A stretch of 44,062 nt of DNA, from positions 1 to 44,062 of the forward strand of contig CAJNDS010000995.1 of NCBI GenBank assembly GCA_905221605.1, read 5' to 3'. The stretch is from Symbiodinium natans (lineage: Eukaryota > Sar > Dinophyceae > Suessiales > Symbiodiniaceae). Below the pieces are notes generated by a model, which had not been told where the DNA came from, searched no databases, and was given only the letters and a program-made list of their open reading frames with translations. Position 1 is the stretch's first letter, and every line of letters starts with the position of its first letter. Position numbers and translations under genes: made by a program. Positions 29,801 to 36,741 of the stretch are shown in pieces.

Positions 29801-31105
29801 AGCACCTTGACGCTGCAGCGGCTGAGCGTGTCCTTGAACCTGAGGCCCATGAGGACCTTGAACCAGCGTCTTTCCAGCTTCAGGCATTTGCGGACCTTGC
29901 GGCACCTGAGCCTGTAGACCTTGTGGCACCTGTGGACCTTGCACCTGCGGCGGCACCTGAGCCTGTTGAACCTGAGGCACATGTGGACCTTGAACCTGCA
30001 GCGGCACCTTATGAAGAAACTGTGGACCTTGCACCTGCGGCGGCACCTGAGCCTGGCCTTGAACCTGAGGCATATGTGGACCTTGAACCTGCAGCGGCAC
30101 CTCATGAAGAAACTGTGGACCTTGAACCTGCAGCGGCACCTGCGCCTGGCCTTGAACCTGAGGCACCTGTGGACCTTGCACCTGCAGTGGCGCCTGCACG
30201 TGGTCTTGAACCTGGGGCATATGAGGACCTTGCACCTGCAGCGGCACCTTATGAGGAAACTGTGGACCTTGAACCTGCAGCGGCACCTGAGCAACCTGAG
30301 GCACCTGTGGACCTTGCACCTGCGGCGGCACCTGAGCCTGGCCTTGAACCTGAGGCATATGTGGACCTTGAACCTGCAGCGGCACCTCATGAAGAAACTG
30401 TGGACCTTGAACCTGCAGCGGCACCTGAGCCTGGCCTTGAACCTGAGGCACCTGTGGACCTTGCACCTGCAGCGGCACCTGCACGTGGCCCTGAACCTGA
30501 GGCACCTGTGGACCTTGAACCTGCAGCTGCACCTGGCCTTGAACCTCAGGCACCTGCGGACCTTGGACCTGCGTCGCCTGTGCACCTTGGCTCTCGAGGT
30601 TCGACAAAGAACCGGCCTCGATGAGAACCTGGGGAGAAGGAGCGCAAAGAGCATGTGTAAGAGGGGTGCAAGGCGGAGGCCTACCGACAGATTGCGTCCT
30701 CTTAAAAGGGCTGACGCGCCGTGTTGGCGGGTCCTCGTCGGCAAAATGCACACTACGGTTACATTTATGTACAAAGGCCTCATCACGCTCAGAAAGTGGG
30801 CGGGCGCAACCGTCCAGCACTCGAACAGCGTCGCCAACTTGATGGCAGTCCGCGGGGTCACCCATAGACCAACCGGGTTCCTGCAACGTCGGGGACTGTG
30901 CGCGAGAGGTGGAAGGCGCCGGCGAAAAACACGTCTGAGCATCAGAGGTCGAAGGAGTCTGCAGCACATGGGCGTTCGTCACGGTATAGACCTCAAAACC
31001 AGCTTCCCAAGGCTCGTAGGGGTCGGATTCGTACGAAAGAATCCTTCGTTCCTGCCACTGGTCCACTCCACAAAGTACATCGCAGCGTAGAGCAATGGCC
31101 GACAT
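23855..31105 (-). CDS. LINE ORF2: RNase H / APE endonuclease / reverse transcriptase, 2416 aa
   Basis: The start is the first in-frame ATG (31105) after ORF1. The frame is also open upstream, so entry by frameshift is possible. Residues 170-870 are 18-residue repeats (QVPLQVQGPQVPQVQGQA type). RNase H spans about 945-1105 with all four acidic residues: D957 (YTDGS), E1009 (NNAAEAYAL), D1033 (LHSDSKLA) and D1096 (NEAADRAAD). The APE-like endonuclease spans about 1150-1420: E1211 (QETR), FHAPH, D1324 and N1326 (LLGDANAK), D1385 (LDYV) and H1414 (DDHKAL). Reverse transcriptase spans about 1680-2050: SGKAPGLSGIP at about 1693, D1825 (FVDTRAAF), GTRPGDTVSDILF and D1924-D1925 (AWADDL). C2H2 and CCHC zinc fingers start at 2249 and 2285. 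It would nick target DNA and reverse-transcribe element RNA in the nucleus. RNase H upstream of the endonuclease is not the usual LINE order. Confidence 0.93.
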   Translation of the reverse strand: MSAIALRCDVLCGVDQWQERRILSYESDPYEPWEAGFEVYTVTNAHVLQTPSTSDAQTCFSPAPSTSRAQSPTLQEPGWSMGDPADCHQVGDAVRVLDGCARPLSERDEAFVHKCNRSVHFADEDPPTRRVSPFKRTQSVGRPPPCTPLTHALCAPSPQVLIEAGSLSNLESQGAQATQVQGPQVPEVQGQVQLQVQGPQVPQVQGHVQVPLQVQGPQVPQVQGQAQVPLQVQGPQFLHEVPLQVQGPHMPQVQGQAQVPPQVQGPQVPQVAQVPLQVQGPQFPHKVPLQVQGPHMPQVQDHVQAPLQVQGPQVPQVQGQAQVPLQVQGPQFLHEVPLQVQGPHMPQVQGQAQVPPQVQGPQFLHKVPLQVQGPHVPQVQQAQVPPQVQGPQVPQGLQAQVPQGPQMPEAGKTLVQGPHGPQVQGHAQPLQRQGALMLQVPLQVPGPQVPQVQGQAQVPLQVQGPKLLHDAPLQVQGPHVPQVQGQAQVPLQVQGPMTPQAQGKVQVPLQAQGPPMPQVQGQAQVPLQVQGPQAPQGPQMPEAQGPRVPQVQTHAQVLQLQGPLTPQVQGQVPLEVQGPQLPQVQVPLQVQGPQVPQSPELQVQGPQTPEAREPQQVQSSHVPQVQGHAQVPLQFQGPLTPQVQGQVRLQVQGPQVPQVQGQAQVPLQVQGPQMPLVQGQAQVPLQVHWQVQGPQVSRTQGQGGQPLQVQGPQVSQVQGQAQAPPQVQGPLVPQVLQAQVPPQVQGPQVPQAPVLQVQGPLMPQVQDQVPLQVQGPQQVPRVQGQLVPRVQGQALVLLQVQVPLQAQGPQAQVPPLQVQGLLMPQVQGEMPLQVQGPQLPQAQDQAQVPLPQVSEVPLHVQGPQEPLPPQPNYPSACIPSPFGRRAVRQLSLAGLAAPQQQPPHSAEALRTDLQALAMPWLGFWSGEFHLLPARLRQRIRSSTHADGPIVAFHVYTDGSADRHGAGWGAVLCAQHQGNPADDLRFVGLAAGPVGPETHPFRSASNNAAEAYALAVATAFSASVHCVPCWLHSDSKLALGEAAGWNAPIQLQHDDPQAQSIHDALRHLTLSFHASGTNPQHAWIKGHAGHLWNEAADRAADLGRKKLVCSPVPATFGRVLKHPLLPWAWAAHQHADMPSLESLCSGAYEPPDNIQVQHTQAILADSQVQVNGPVQLCKLRMITANVCTATGKTHALKQQATEHAAHILALQETRLPATHCRGSWLTYHSGARAGHEGCAIWFNSSLPWIPGKPSSCASAEHFTVLHACPTCLAVSHTSPWCKALFVTFHAPHSMTPPHIREEWWDDLVRRLDKWARVWPLVLLGDANAKISQAAPPNVGTVAVGEQDWAGDRLTSACKHFGLTLLNTHESAVGHVDPTTWRSARLDYVAVPLAWGVGACLADNSNFDLLNQHDDHKALIVDIFVQGRGGDSCAPARRTFRSLTTEEYAAAAASFCAKSVPWNCDVHTHAETLLQVARKQLSTQQALRAAPCGRKEHVSQEALALLQQRKQAKRHMRSAASHCRRHALRMALRKWHRPATVCQSGFRPPKLARWQFALWGLTFDIALQNVKRQLRIDRVTRAAAVAEQIKEGSLRRDPKAIFKALRSLRPASKSVQKPWGPLPIITDQDGIPAQSVKEVQDLRARHFAAMEVADPFDARTFAAQAPQVPQPSQPFSIHEIPTLLHFEREVRALASGKAPGLSGIPSELWKASPASCARQWYPLLVKSIVRLSEPVRFSTCVLLTLFKGKGSEASIENHRAIYLFENVGKLFRRLHRSVLVEELDKQRPRCLQGSLPGSDSAQLTHYLCTFLRLSADSATSAGLLFVDTRAAFYRVVRQALATQPLGLTPHAQAVILTWFAHAGFIARGQNVIHRTQVGTRPGDTVSDILFGFVMCDALLEIRERMGQEDLLRGPIDGPLCQPAWADDLCVAVHSGHAAGLRPRLIRTCAIVHEAYLRRCMDPNYNRGKTEALCAFHGEGARQEKIQLLQDQHILRVPVSTGTPIALAVVHRYTHLGTVLDAQADPVPDLDRKGAQAVALAKPLARHVFRNEDISRACRWTLFHSVPLASASHNVGVWTPTPAAHKVWNTRLSTALRFLLPEDRHTHHPRFPGVPELCGALSAPCPAAVLLLQRLRLLVRIFRSDNRDLWELLCAHAKCSHDTWLSQVWRDLEFIHCWAPEKLPAARLQQQHANVDTLAEIVLNEGPKLVKWGAQAVARQTASLQQWTVFQSRARALHLRPPVEVAPANHACPTCQATFPSASHLAAHRLQAHGHQHLARSYSSGSICKWCLTQFWTPQRLFIHLARGQTACLPALVATTAPTHSTPTGSMTCPPQMWPALKLRGPRRQWRQEFGHELIAALSDSLPCDIAPMVDCVLKLDQELADTVAAMAGLCSNTRAPCKAVDPLPDGRKLIQAWL
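28510..30600 (-). repeat. In-frame 54-bp minisatellite inside ORF2
   Basis: About 38 units of roughly 54 bases encode the Pro/Gln/Val repeat of ORF2. Typical + strand words are CTTGAACCTGCAGCGGCACC and TGAGGCACCTGTGGACC. Unit lengths vary, but the peptide phase never changes across 2.1 kb. Antisense frames of 317-422 codons (28552-29562, 28649-29917, 29671-30624, 29921-31090) stay open only because the unit lacks stops. Confidence 0.95.
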
Positions 31106-31200
31106 CCATGCGGCGAACTCATCCACATAATCAGCTTGGGCGGTGATGCTGTGGAAGGCGCCTAGCCTGAGGGGTCCCGTTAGGCTCGGCCCCAGGCAGC

Positions 31201-31207
31201 TTAAAAA
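31201..31207 (-). promoter_or_regulatory. Possible -1 slippery stop TTTTTAA at the end of ORF1
   Basis: ORF1 ends CCT TTT TAA on the minus strand. A -1 slip on the five-T run gives TTT TTA AGC and enters the open ORF2 frame, which runs on to the ORF2 ATG 95 bases later without a stop. Slipping tRNA-Phe on UUU would keep its pairing. Reinitiation at 31105 is the alternative, although two out-of-frame ATGs (31128, 31122) lie before it. Confidence 0.35.
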
Positions 31208-32280
31208 GGCGGCTTGGCAGGCTCTGTACCAACCATTCCTGCAGCGGCCTTTGCTGGTGTCTCTTCTGTGTCTGTGTTCGTGAGGTCCACTATTGACTCC
31301 GCCGAACGCTTTGGTCCCCGACGTGGGGTGCGCTCTCTCACTGTAGCACCTGCAGCTGCATTCTGCTTGACCTGCTGCAGCGCTTCCTGTAGCTTCTGGT
31401 GACTCTGCACCATCTCCTCTCTGCGGGCCGCTGCCTTGGCGTCGACCTCGGCCGCTTTGTTGACCTCCGCCTCCATGTCCTGGTCGGAGAGCGCATCTTC
31501 GGATGATGAGTTCTCCGTGTCCTTGTGACCGTGACGTGCAGCTTCTTTTAGCTCCTTGGAGCTTTCGAAAAGTTGCTCGCTCCACTCCCGGTGGCGCTGG
31601 TCGAACTCTGCAAGGGACTGTTCTCTTGCTGTAAACTGAGCCTGCAAGGTCTGCTGTAGCTCTTCTGCATATTTGTACCACGCCGTCTCGAAGGCAACGC
31701 GATCTTCTTGTAGAGCGGCCAACTGCTTCCGGGCCTCCCCACGGCGACGCACCAACTTGTGGAGGTGGCGGGCATCTTGCTGCACTGCGTGCTGTTCCTT
31801 CTGCAGAACAAGGTGGCGAACTGAGTCTGGCAGAGAGTCCTTGTCCAAGTGCGGGAGCAGTGCTTGCAAGATTTTGGCATCTTCCGATAGACTTGTCGTC
31901 GGAGCCGGCGAGGGAACGGGCTCCTTGGGTCCCACAATCTCCTTGGGCTTCGGGGGCTGGGGCAACTGCTGCACAAAAGGTGCTTGCGGTTGTCCCTTGT
32001 TCTGTTTGCCCTTGCCTTTGCCTTTGTCCGGAGCTTTGGGCTGAGCAGGATCCACGGGAGGACGTCTTTGCCGAGGGGATTTTCTCCTCGGAGATTTCTG
32101 TCGCCAGGGCTCGCCACGCCATGGTGTCTGTGCGCTTTGCCACGTCTCTGAAGCGCGGCCGGTGTAGGTGTTCTCCTGCCAAGCCGCTCCGCAGCCCGGG
32201 CAAAACCAGGCCGTAGCCCGATTTGTCAGACCGCATGTACATCTCCACGCCTGCCCATTGTTCCTCCTTGTAGTCGCCAT
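31201..32280 (-). CDS. LINE ORF1: zinc-finger coiled-coil protein, 359 aa
   Basis: It probably binds element RNA and packages it for ORF2, as ORF1 proteins of other LINEs do. This role is inferred from position and architecture. Residues 12-31 form a RanBP2-type zinc finger (W12, C14, C16, N20, C27, C30). A basic and proline-rich linker (55-125) includes KAPDKGKGKGKQNKG, which may contact nucleic acid or act as a nuclear signal. Residues 150-250 are Leu/Glu/Arg/Gln-rich and suit a long coiled coil. A Ser/Asp/Glu-rich patch (255-272) and a second helical stretch (280-310) follow. I chose the ATG at 32280. The frame is open further upstream but has no earlier ATG, and those codons look non-coding. 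It is read in the frame -1 to ORF2, which starts 95 bases beyond its stop. Confidence 0.85.
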   Translation of the reverse strand: MATTRRNNGQAWRCTCGLTNRATAWFCPGCGAAWQENTYTGRASETWQSAQTPWRGEPWRQKSPRRKSPRQRRPPVDPAQPKAPDKGKGKGKQNKGQPQAPFVQQLPQPPKPKEIVGPKEPVPSPAPTTSLSEDAKILQALLPHLDKDSLPDSVRHLVLQKEQHAVQQDARHLHKLVRRRGEARKQLAALQEDRVAFETAWYKYAEELQQTLQAQFTAREQSLAEFDQRHREWSEQLFESSKELKEAARHGHKDTENSSSEDALSDQDMEAEVNKAAEVDAKAAARREEMVQSHQKLQEALQQVKQNAAAGATVRERTPRRGPKRSAESIVDLTNTDTEETPAKAAAGMVGTEPAKPPF

Positions 32281-32284
32281 CAGT

Positions 32285-32527
32285 GCAGCGATCTGGCTTG
32301 GTAAAGAGGAATTTGAATGGTGGTTTCTGACCACCGCAACAGCCTTTGAAGTCCGGGCACTGTGCAACGGGGCCAGGCCCGCCAAGACGGTCCGCAGATG
32401 TGTCCTGGATTGCGTTCTCAACCTCCTCTCTCTTCGGTGCGCCGCACTTTCCCGCTGAAAGCGGACCGTGGCTGTAGACAAAGAGGACGAGGAGGAGCAG
32501 CTGTGTCAAGTAGGCCCCTGTAACCAT
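32285..32527 (-). CDS. Possible LINE leader ORF with signal-peptide-like start
   Basis: From the ATG at 32527, in the same frame as ORF2, the leader encodes MVTGAYLTQLLLLVLFVYSH, a classical hydrophobic signal or anchor. A Cys-containing stretch follows (KCGAPKREE, CPDFKGCCGGQK, DRCTDGDY) up to the ORF1 ATG. Codon third positions are GC-rich. Past 32280 this frame overlaps ORF1 and turns Ser/Arg/Gly-rich, so I end the protein-like part there although no stop occurs. It could be a captured host exon, an N-terminal piece joined by frameshift to ORF1, or chance. No family recognised. Confidence 0.25.
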
Positions 32528-32811
32528 AGACGGCCCTTGCCAAAAATGACCAGGCTTGCAACCACACACCAAAAAAGATGTAGGTCCTGTCGGCACAAGG
32601 CAGCGACAGCAAGCGGTGTCAATCAGCAAGGGGACTGCGATGCGACCAATGGCACGCAGGGTTCGGGAATAGGGCAGGTTAGAGTGCTGGCTCGGTGGCC
32701 TGCTGGACGCACGTGCGGACCCCAGCAGCACACGCGGGCAATCAGCCTCGCTTAGGGTCAGGCTACACAACACGGACTCCAAGGAGAAACTACGTGCTGT
32801 AAGCCAACGCC

Positions 32812-32897
32812 TGTAGGGTTTAGGGTTGAGGGTTTAGGGTTGAGGGTTTAGGGGTGAGGGGTGAGGGGTGAGGGGTGAGGGGGGGGGGGGGGGGGGG
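32812..32897 (+). repeat. Degenerate TTTAGGG tract at the LINE 5' junction, ending in G19
   Basis: It begins with the target-site duplication TGTAGGGTTTAG (32812-32823), then alternates TTGAGGG, TTTAGGG and GTGAGGG, and ends in about 19 G (32879-32897). Confidence 0.9.
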
Positions 32898-33474
32898 TTG
32901 GGTTGAGTTTGCATCTGCACAACTTCCTGGAACAAAGGCACCAGGGCCCCCACCGTCTCCGTGAAGCGGTCGTTTGCGTCGCACATCGTTGCAGGAGCAA
33001 AGCCTGCTCCTGAAGGCTAAGGACGCTGAGCCGCTCTCTCAGCGCAAGCGGTTTGCTTCCACATCGCTGTGCACTTATACAGCCTAAACTCCTAAAAGTC
33101 CAATCGTAACTTCGGCAAGTAGCAATCTCTGGGTGTAGAATGGTGTGGTCTTTCGAATTTTGGGTCGCTTGAGTTGCTTGCAGAGGATATGTGGGCGCAC
33201 TTTCATTCGAAGGCCCCTCCTACTGTTGAAGCTGCCCTCCTTGTGGTACCATAGCCGTTAGAGAGAGAGAAAGGGAGAGAGAGACAGAGAGAGACATATG
33301 TCTTGCGACTGCTTTCATGATCTTAGGGACAGGTCCCATGTACCACTCTCTGGTTCTTCCTACACCCCACATGGGAGCTGCGGATCCGGTACAAAAAAGC
33401 ATTTAGTCAATGAAGTGTTGAAGTTGACCTCGAGCGCCTCCCTACCTTCGGGGTTTGTTGGCAGCTTTACGAAT
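32898..33474. other. No gene recognised
   Basis: Unique DNA with a GA-rich microsatellite at about 33260-33297. Only short overlapping frames are present. Confidence 0.5.
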
Positions 33475-33533
33475 CCCTAAACCCTAAACCCTAAACCCTA
33501 AACCCTAAACCCTAAACCCTAAACCCTAAACCC
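33475..33533 (-). repeat. Interstitial CCCTAAA tract
   Basis: Eight perfect units. Confidence 0.97.
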
Positions 33534-34067
33534 CCTTGCAGGCTGCAAGAATGTCGGCGGGAATTAGAGGCCCGGCCTGGGATCCGCGGCAGTTGGAGGT
33601 GTCCCCCGCCTCAGGGAGCCTGAATGAAATATGTGTGTTTCTAAGGATTCTAAGGATAGGGCTTCGGACTTCAGCAGGGGCTGCCCCTAATATACCCCGA
33701 GATGCCTCCATTGAGTTTTAAAGGTCCTTCCCTTCATGAAAGGGTGTATTCGCCTTCCTGGGCTTTAGTAATCCCAGCCTTCAGAGAGAGCAGGGAGAGC
33801 GCCATTTAGGATTCTAAATTTTAGGGTTTCGGGTTTATAGGGCTCTGACTCTGAAGCTCTTAAACCCTTTGAACCCTTAAATCACTCAACCATAAACCAC
33901 CTTAACCTTAAATGTCAAGCCCTAAACCCTAAACATATCCTCTCTCAATCCCGCGGCTCGACCAGGCCAAGCAGGTCAATCTTTCCCCGGACAGCCGCGG
34001 CCCCAAAAAGCTGCGCAGCCTCAATAACCTCAGCGCCCGGAATCTAAACCCCTAAACCCCAACCTTT
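33534..34067. other. No gene recognised
   Basis: Opposed 61-codon frames at 33526-33721 have no motif. Degenerate CCCTAAA words are scattered at 33860-33935. Confidence 0.5.
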
Positions 34068-34120
34068 TAATATATATATATATATATGTATATATATATG
34101 TATTTATTTATATATATACA
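34068..34120. repeat. (TA)n microsatellite
   Basis: TATATA runs with occasional TG and TT. The sequence 34121-34598 that follows is unique with weak frames only. Confidence 0.9.
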
Positions 34121-34598
34121 TAAGATTTGTAAGGCCGCTAAGCCCATCCTAAGCCCCTTAAAAGCTCGGGGTTTGGTTCAGCGTTTGGGGTTTTCGGGTT
34201 CGGGTTGTTCCTTGCACCAATCAGAAAGACAAGCGAAATACGCCGAAGAACCGCGGGCCCAACTGGAAGCAAGCAATCATACAAGGTATATTGACATCCT
34301 AGAATTATCATATGAAGGCTTGCCGTCTGAATTTGGAGTTCGCACATTGGCATACTCGGATGCTAGGCGTTTGAGGGTCAACTTTAGGATTGGGGTACTG
34401 GGGGTTTAGTTAACGGTTGCATGGTCTTGGTGGCTTAAGGGTTTGAGGGCTTTCGGGTTTTTAGGGCTGAAAACGAAACGATTCATGTAGATCACCAACA
34501 GCCAGCAGCAAAAGGGCTTGAGGTCTCAGGGGCAGTGGCCCTAAACCAAAGCCCCAACCCCCGAACCTTGTAAAGATCCTAAACTAATCCTTGAACCC

Positions 34599-34715
34599 TG
34601 AGGGTTTAGGGTTCAGGGTTTAGGGTTTAGGGTTTAGGGTTTAGGGTTTGGGGTTTAGGGTTTAGGGTTTAGGGTTTAAACCCCCAGTCCCCCCTAAACC
34701 CTTAAACCCTAAACC
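34599..34715. repeat. TTTAGGG tract meeting a CCCTAAA tract
   Basis: About eleven G-rich units (34599-34678) switch within a few bases to C-rich units (34681-34715), so the telomeric strands face each other as in a head-to-head fusion. Confidence 0.95.
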
Positions 34716-34806
34716 TCCTGGGCTTCAAGGCCCCGAGCTGCGGCTGAAATGGCTTGAGGACTGCCAGCCCTTGCCGCATCCACGGAAGAGATCCTGTTTA
34801 GGGCTG

Positions 34807-34925
34807 GTTTAGGGTTTAGGGTTTAGGGTTTAGGGTTTAGGGTTTAGGGTTTAGGGTTTAGGGTTTAGGGTTTAGGGTTTAGGGTTTAGGGTTTAGGGTT
34901 AGGGTTTAGGGTTTAGGGTTTAGGG
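34807..34925 (+). repeat. Interstitial TTTAGGG tract
   Basis: About 17 units, with one six-base TTAGGG unit. Confidence 0.97.
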
Positions 34926-35047
34926 GTTCCAGTGGTCCAGGGCTTCAGGGTTGCGTTTGTTTGGGGTTTAGGGTTCTAGGGCTGCAGGGGTTTCAGGGTT
35001 TAAGGTGTTTGGATTCAGGGCTTGGCCTGCTTTCAGTGCTTTATGAT

Positions 35048-35152
35048 AAACCTTAAACCCTAAACCCTAAACCCTAAACCCTAAACCCTAAACCCTGAAC
35101 CCTGAACCCTGAACCCTGAACCCTGAACCCTGAACCCTGAACCCTAAACCGA
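35048..35152 (-). repeat. CCCTAAA tract switching to CCCTGAA
   Basis: About six CCCTAAA units are followed by about eight CCCTGAA units (TTCAGGG on the other strand) and a final CCCTAAA. The block of identical variants implies local amplification. Confidence 0.95.
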
Positions 35153-35239
35153 TTGTTGTATGGTGCGAGGGCAGAGCAAAGGATTTGCTTTAAGGGCGGC
35201 ACCCGTTTAGGGTTTAGAGGGAAGTCAGGGGGGTTGCCG

Positions 35240-35366
35240 TTTCAGGTTCAGGGTTTAGGGTTTAGGGTTTAGGGTTTAGGGTTTAGGGTTTAGGGTTTAG
35301 GGTTTAGGGTTTAGAGTTTAGGGTTTAGGGTTTAGGGTTTAGGGTTTAGGGTTTAGGGTTTAGGGT
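35240..35366 (+). repeat. Interstitial TTTAGGG tract
   Basis: About 18 units with one TTTAGAG variant. Confidence 0.97.
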
Positions 35367-35481
35367 AAACATCCCCAAGCCCTAAACCCAAGGCCTGGCG
35401 CTCCTGGCAGCGCCAAGGGCGCTCGGCAGCTCCGGTGCCTTTTGCGATGACTTGGGGGTTTCCGAAAAGGGGGGTGTAGAG

Positions 35482-35582
35482 CCCTAAACCCTAAACCCCA
35501 AACCCTAAACCCTAAACCCGAAACCCTAAACCCTAAACCCCAAACCTAAGCCCTAAGCTCTAAGCCCTACCCTAAACCCTAC
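35482..35582 (-). repeat. Degenerate CCCTAAA tract
   Basis: CCCTAAA with CCCCAAA, CCCGAAA and CCCTAAG variants. Confidence 0.9.
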
Positions 35583-35764
35583 TTGGGGATTGCGCAGCAC
35601 CGCTACTGCACACATCACCATCGTCGTCGCCCGGACGAGATCAGTTCTAAAACGCCTTTTGTACTTTTGCAGCTTGACTGAGCTTAACCGCTGCATGCTC
35701 ATCTGTCTTACTAGCAACCATCTCAACACCTACGCCCTAAACCCTAAACCTTAACTGCCAAGCC

Positions 35765-35848
35765 CTTAGGGTTTAGGGTTTAGGGTTTAGGGTTTAGGGT
35801 TTAGGGTTTAGGGTTTAGGGTTTAGGGTTTAGGGTTCAGGGTTTAGGG
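35765..35848 (+). repeat. Interstitial TTTAGGG tract
   Basis: About twelve units, one TTCAGGG. The 182 bases before it are unique with no gene seen. Confidence 0.97.
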
Positions 35849-35977
35849 TACTTTAAATCCTAAGCATCCGAAGCTCAGTCTAGGCAAGGCTTTCAGGTGT
35901 GCCAGCCCCCCCTGAAACAGGCCTACCTCATCATCGGCCTTTGAAAAGTTGCTGGCTAGCCTCCCATGGGATGCCCT

Positions 35978-36080
35978 TGGATTTAGGGTTTAGGGTTTAG
36001 GGTTTAGGGTTTAGGGTTTAGGGTTTAGGGTTTAGGGCTAAGCCCCAAACCCTAAAACCCCGAAACCCTCGATGCCCTGA
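35978..36080. repeat. TTTAGGG tract meeting degenerate CCCTAAA
   Basis: Eight G-rich units (35978-36038) are followed directly by C-rich units (about 36042-36080), a second head-to-head switch. Confidence 0.9.
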
Positions 36081-36179
36081 ACCCTACCTTGAAAGCCAGC
36101 AGACTATACTTCTGGGCTACAGTTTCCTATTTTGGGGTATAGTAGCCTGAAAAATCTTGTGAAACTTGGCGTTGAAGGT

Positions 36180-36268
36180 AAACCCTAAACCCTAAACCCT
36201 AAACCCTAAACCCTAAACCCTAAACCCTAAACCCTAAACCCTAAACCCTAAACCCTAAACCCTAAACC
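36180..36268 (-). repeat. Interstitial CCCTAAA tract
   Basis: About twelve perfect units. Confidence 0.97.
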
Positions 36269-36402
36269 AACCCCCTAAGACCCTAAAGACCACTGCAAAA
36301 AAAAATCAGGCAAAGCCTGGCTGGCCGCACCCAGGGCGCCTCCAACCTTTGTGTGGGGCCGCCGCCGACGGACTGGAGGGCGCGGTGCTTAGGGGAGCAG
36401 GG

Positions 36403-36475
36403 TGTTTAGGGTTTAGGGTTTGGGGTTTAGGGTTTAGGGTTTGGGGTTTGGGGTTTAGGGTTTAGGGTTTCAGGT
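36403..36475 (+). repeat. TTTAGGG / TTTGGGG tract
   Basis: About ten units, three of them TTTGGGG. Confidence 0.93.
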
Positions 36476-36489
36476 CTGGGGTTTCGGGC

Positions 36490-36636
36490 TTCAGGTCGTA
36501 TCAACTCTTAAGAGAAAGCCAGAGAAGCTAAGCAAGCCTTCAGGTCGTATCAACTCTTAAGAGAAAGCCAGAGAAGCTAAGCAAGCCTTCAGGTCGTATC
36601 AACTCTTAAGAGAGAGCCAGAGAAGCTAAGCAAGCC
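36490..36636 (+). repeat. 49-bp tandem triplication
   Basis: Three nearly identical 49-base units start at 36490, 36539 and 36588 (TTCAGGTCGTATCAACTCTT then AAGAGAAAGCC). The dyad CTCTTAAGAG is in each. Only one base differs in the third unit (AGAGAGAGCC), so the triplication is recent. Confidence 0.97.
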
Positions 36637-36741
36637 AAGCTTGTTTCTCATAGACTGCAAGACACACTATGCAAAATCCCACCCAAACTGTAAACCCCCG
36701 CCCCTACACCCTAAACCCTAAACAATCAAGGCAAAATCAAA

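Larger units (their letters stand above)
23739..32811 (-). mobile_element. Complete APE-type LINE retrotransposon (9073 bp) inserted in telomeric repeats
   Basis: Full-length on the minus strand: a leader of about 530 bases, ORF1 (zinc finger and coiled coil), ORF2 (Pro/Gln/Val repeats, RNase H, endonuclease, reverse transcriptase, zinc fingers), and a 3' UTR of about 116 bases ending in CGACCGACCGA without poly(A). Both ends carry the 12-bp direct repeat TGTAGGGTTTAG. Removing the element rejoins TTTAGGG, TGTAGGG, TTTAGGG and TTGAGGG in correct seven-base phase. No stop codon or frameshift interrupts ORF2 and all catalytic motifs seen are intact, so the copy looks young and possibly active. 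Confidence 0.9.

Noticed and set aside
28552-31090. Large antisense ORFs (317-422 codons) across the ORF2 repeat
   Set aside because: They are translations of the 54-bp minisatellite, which has no stops in several frames. Their Pro/Glu/Ala or Leu/Arg/Trp repeats mirror the unit, with no domain.
31106-32782. N-terminal extension of the ORF2 frame up to 32782
   Set aside because: It begins at TTG, not ATG, and most of it overlaps ORF1, whose frame carries a real zinc finger and coiled coil. In the overlap the long frame is Ser/Arg/Gly-rich and looks like a shadow. Only 32285-32527 kept some interest.
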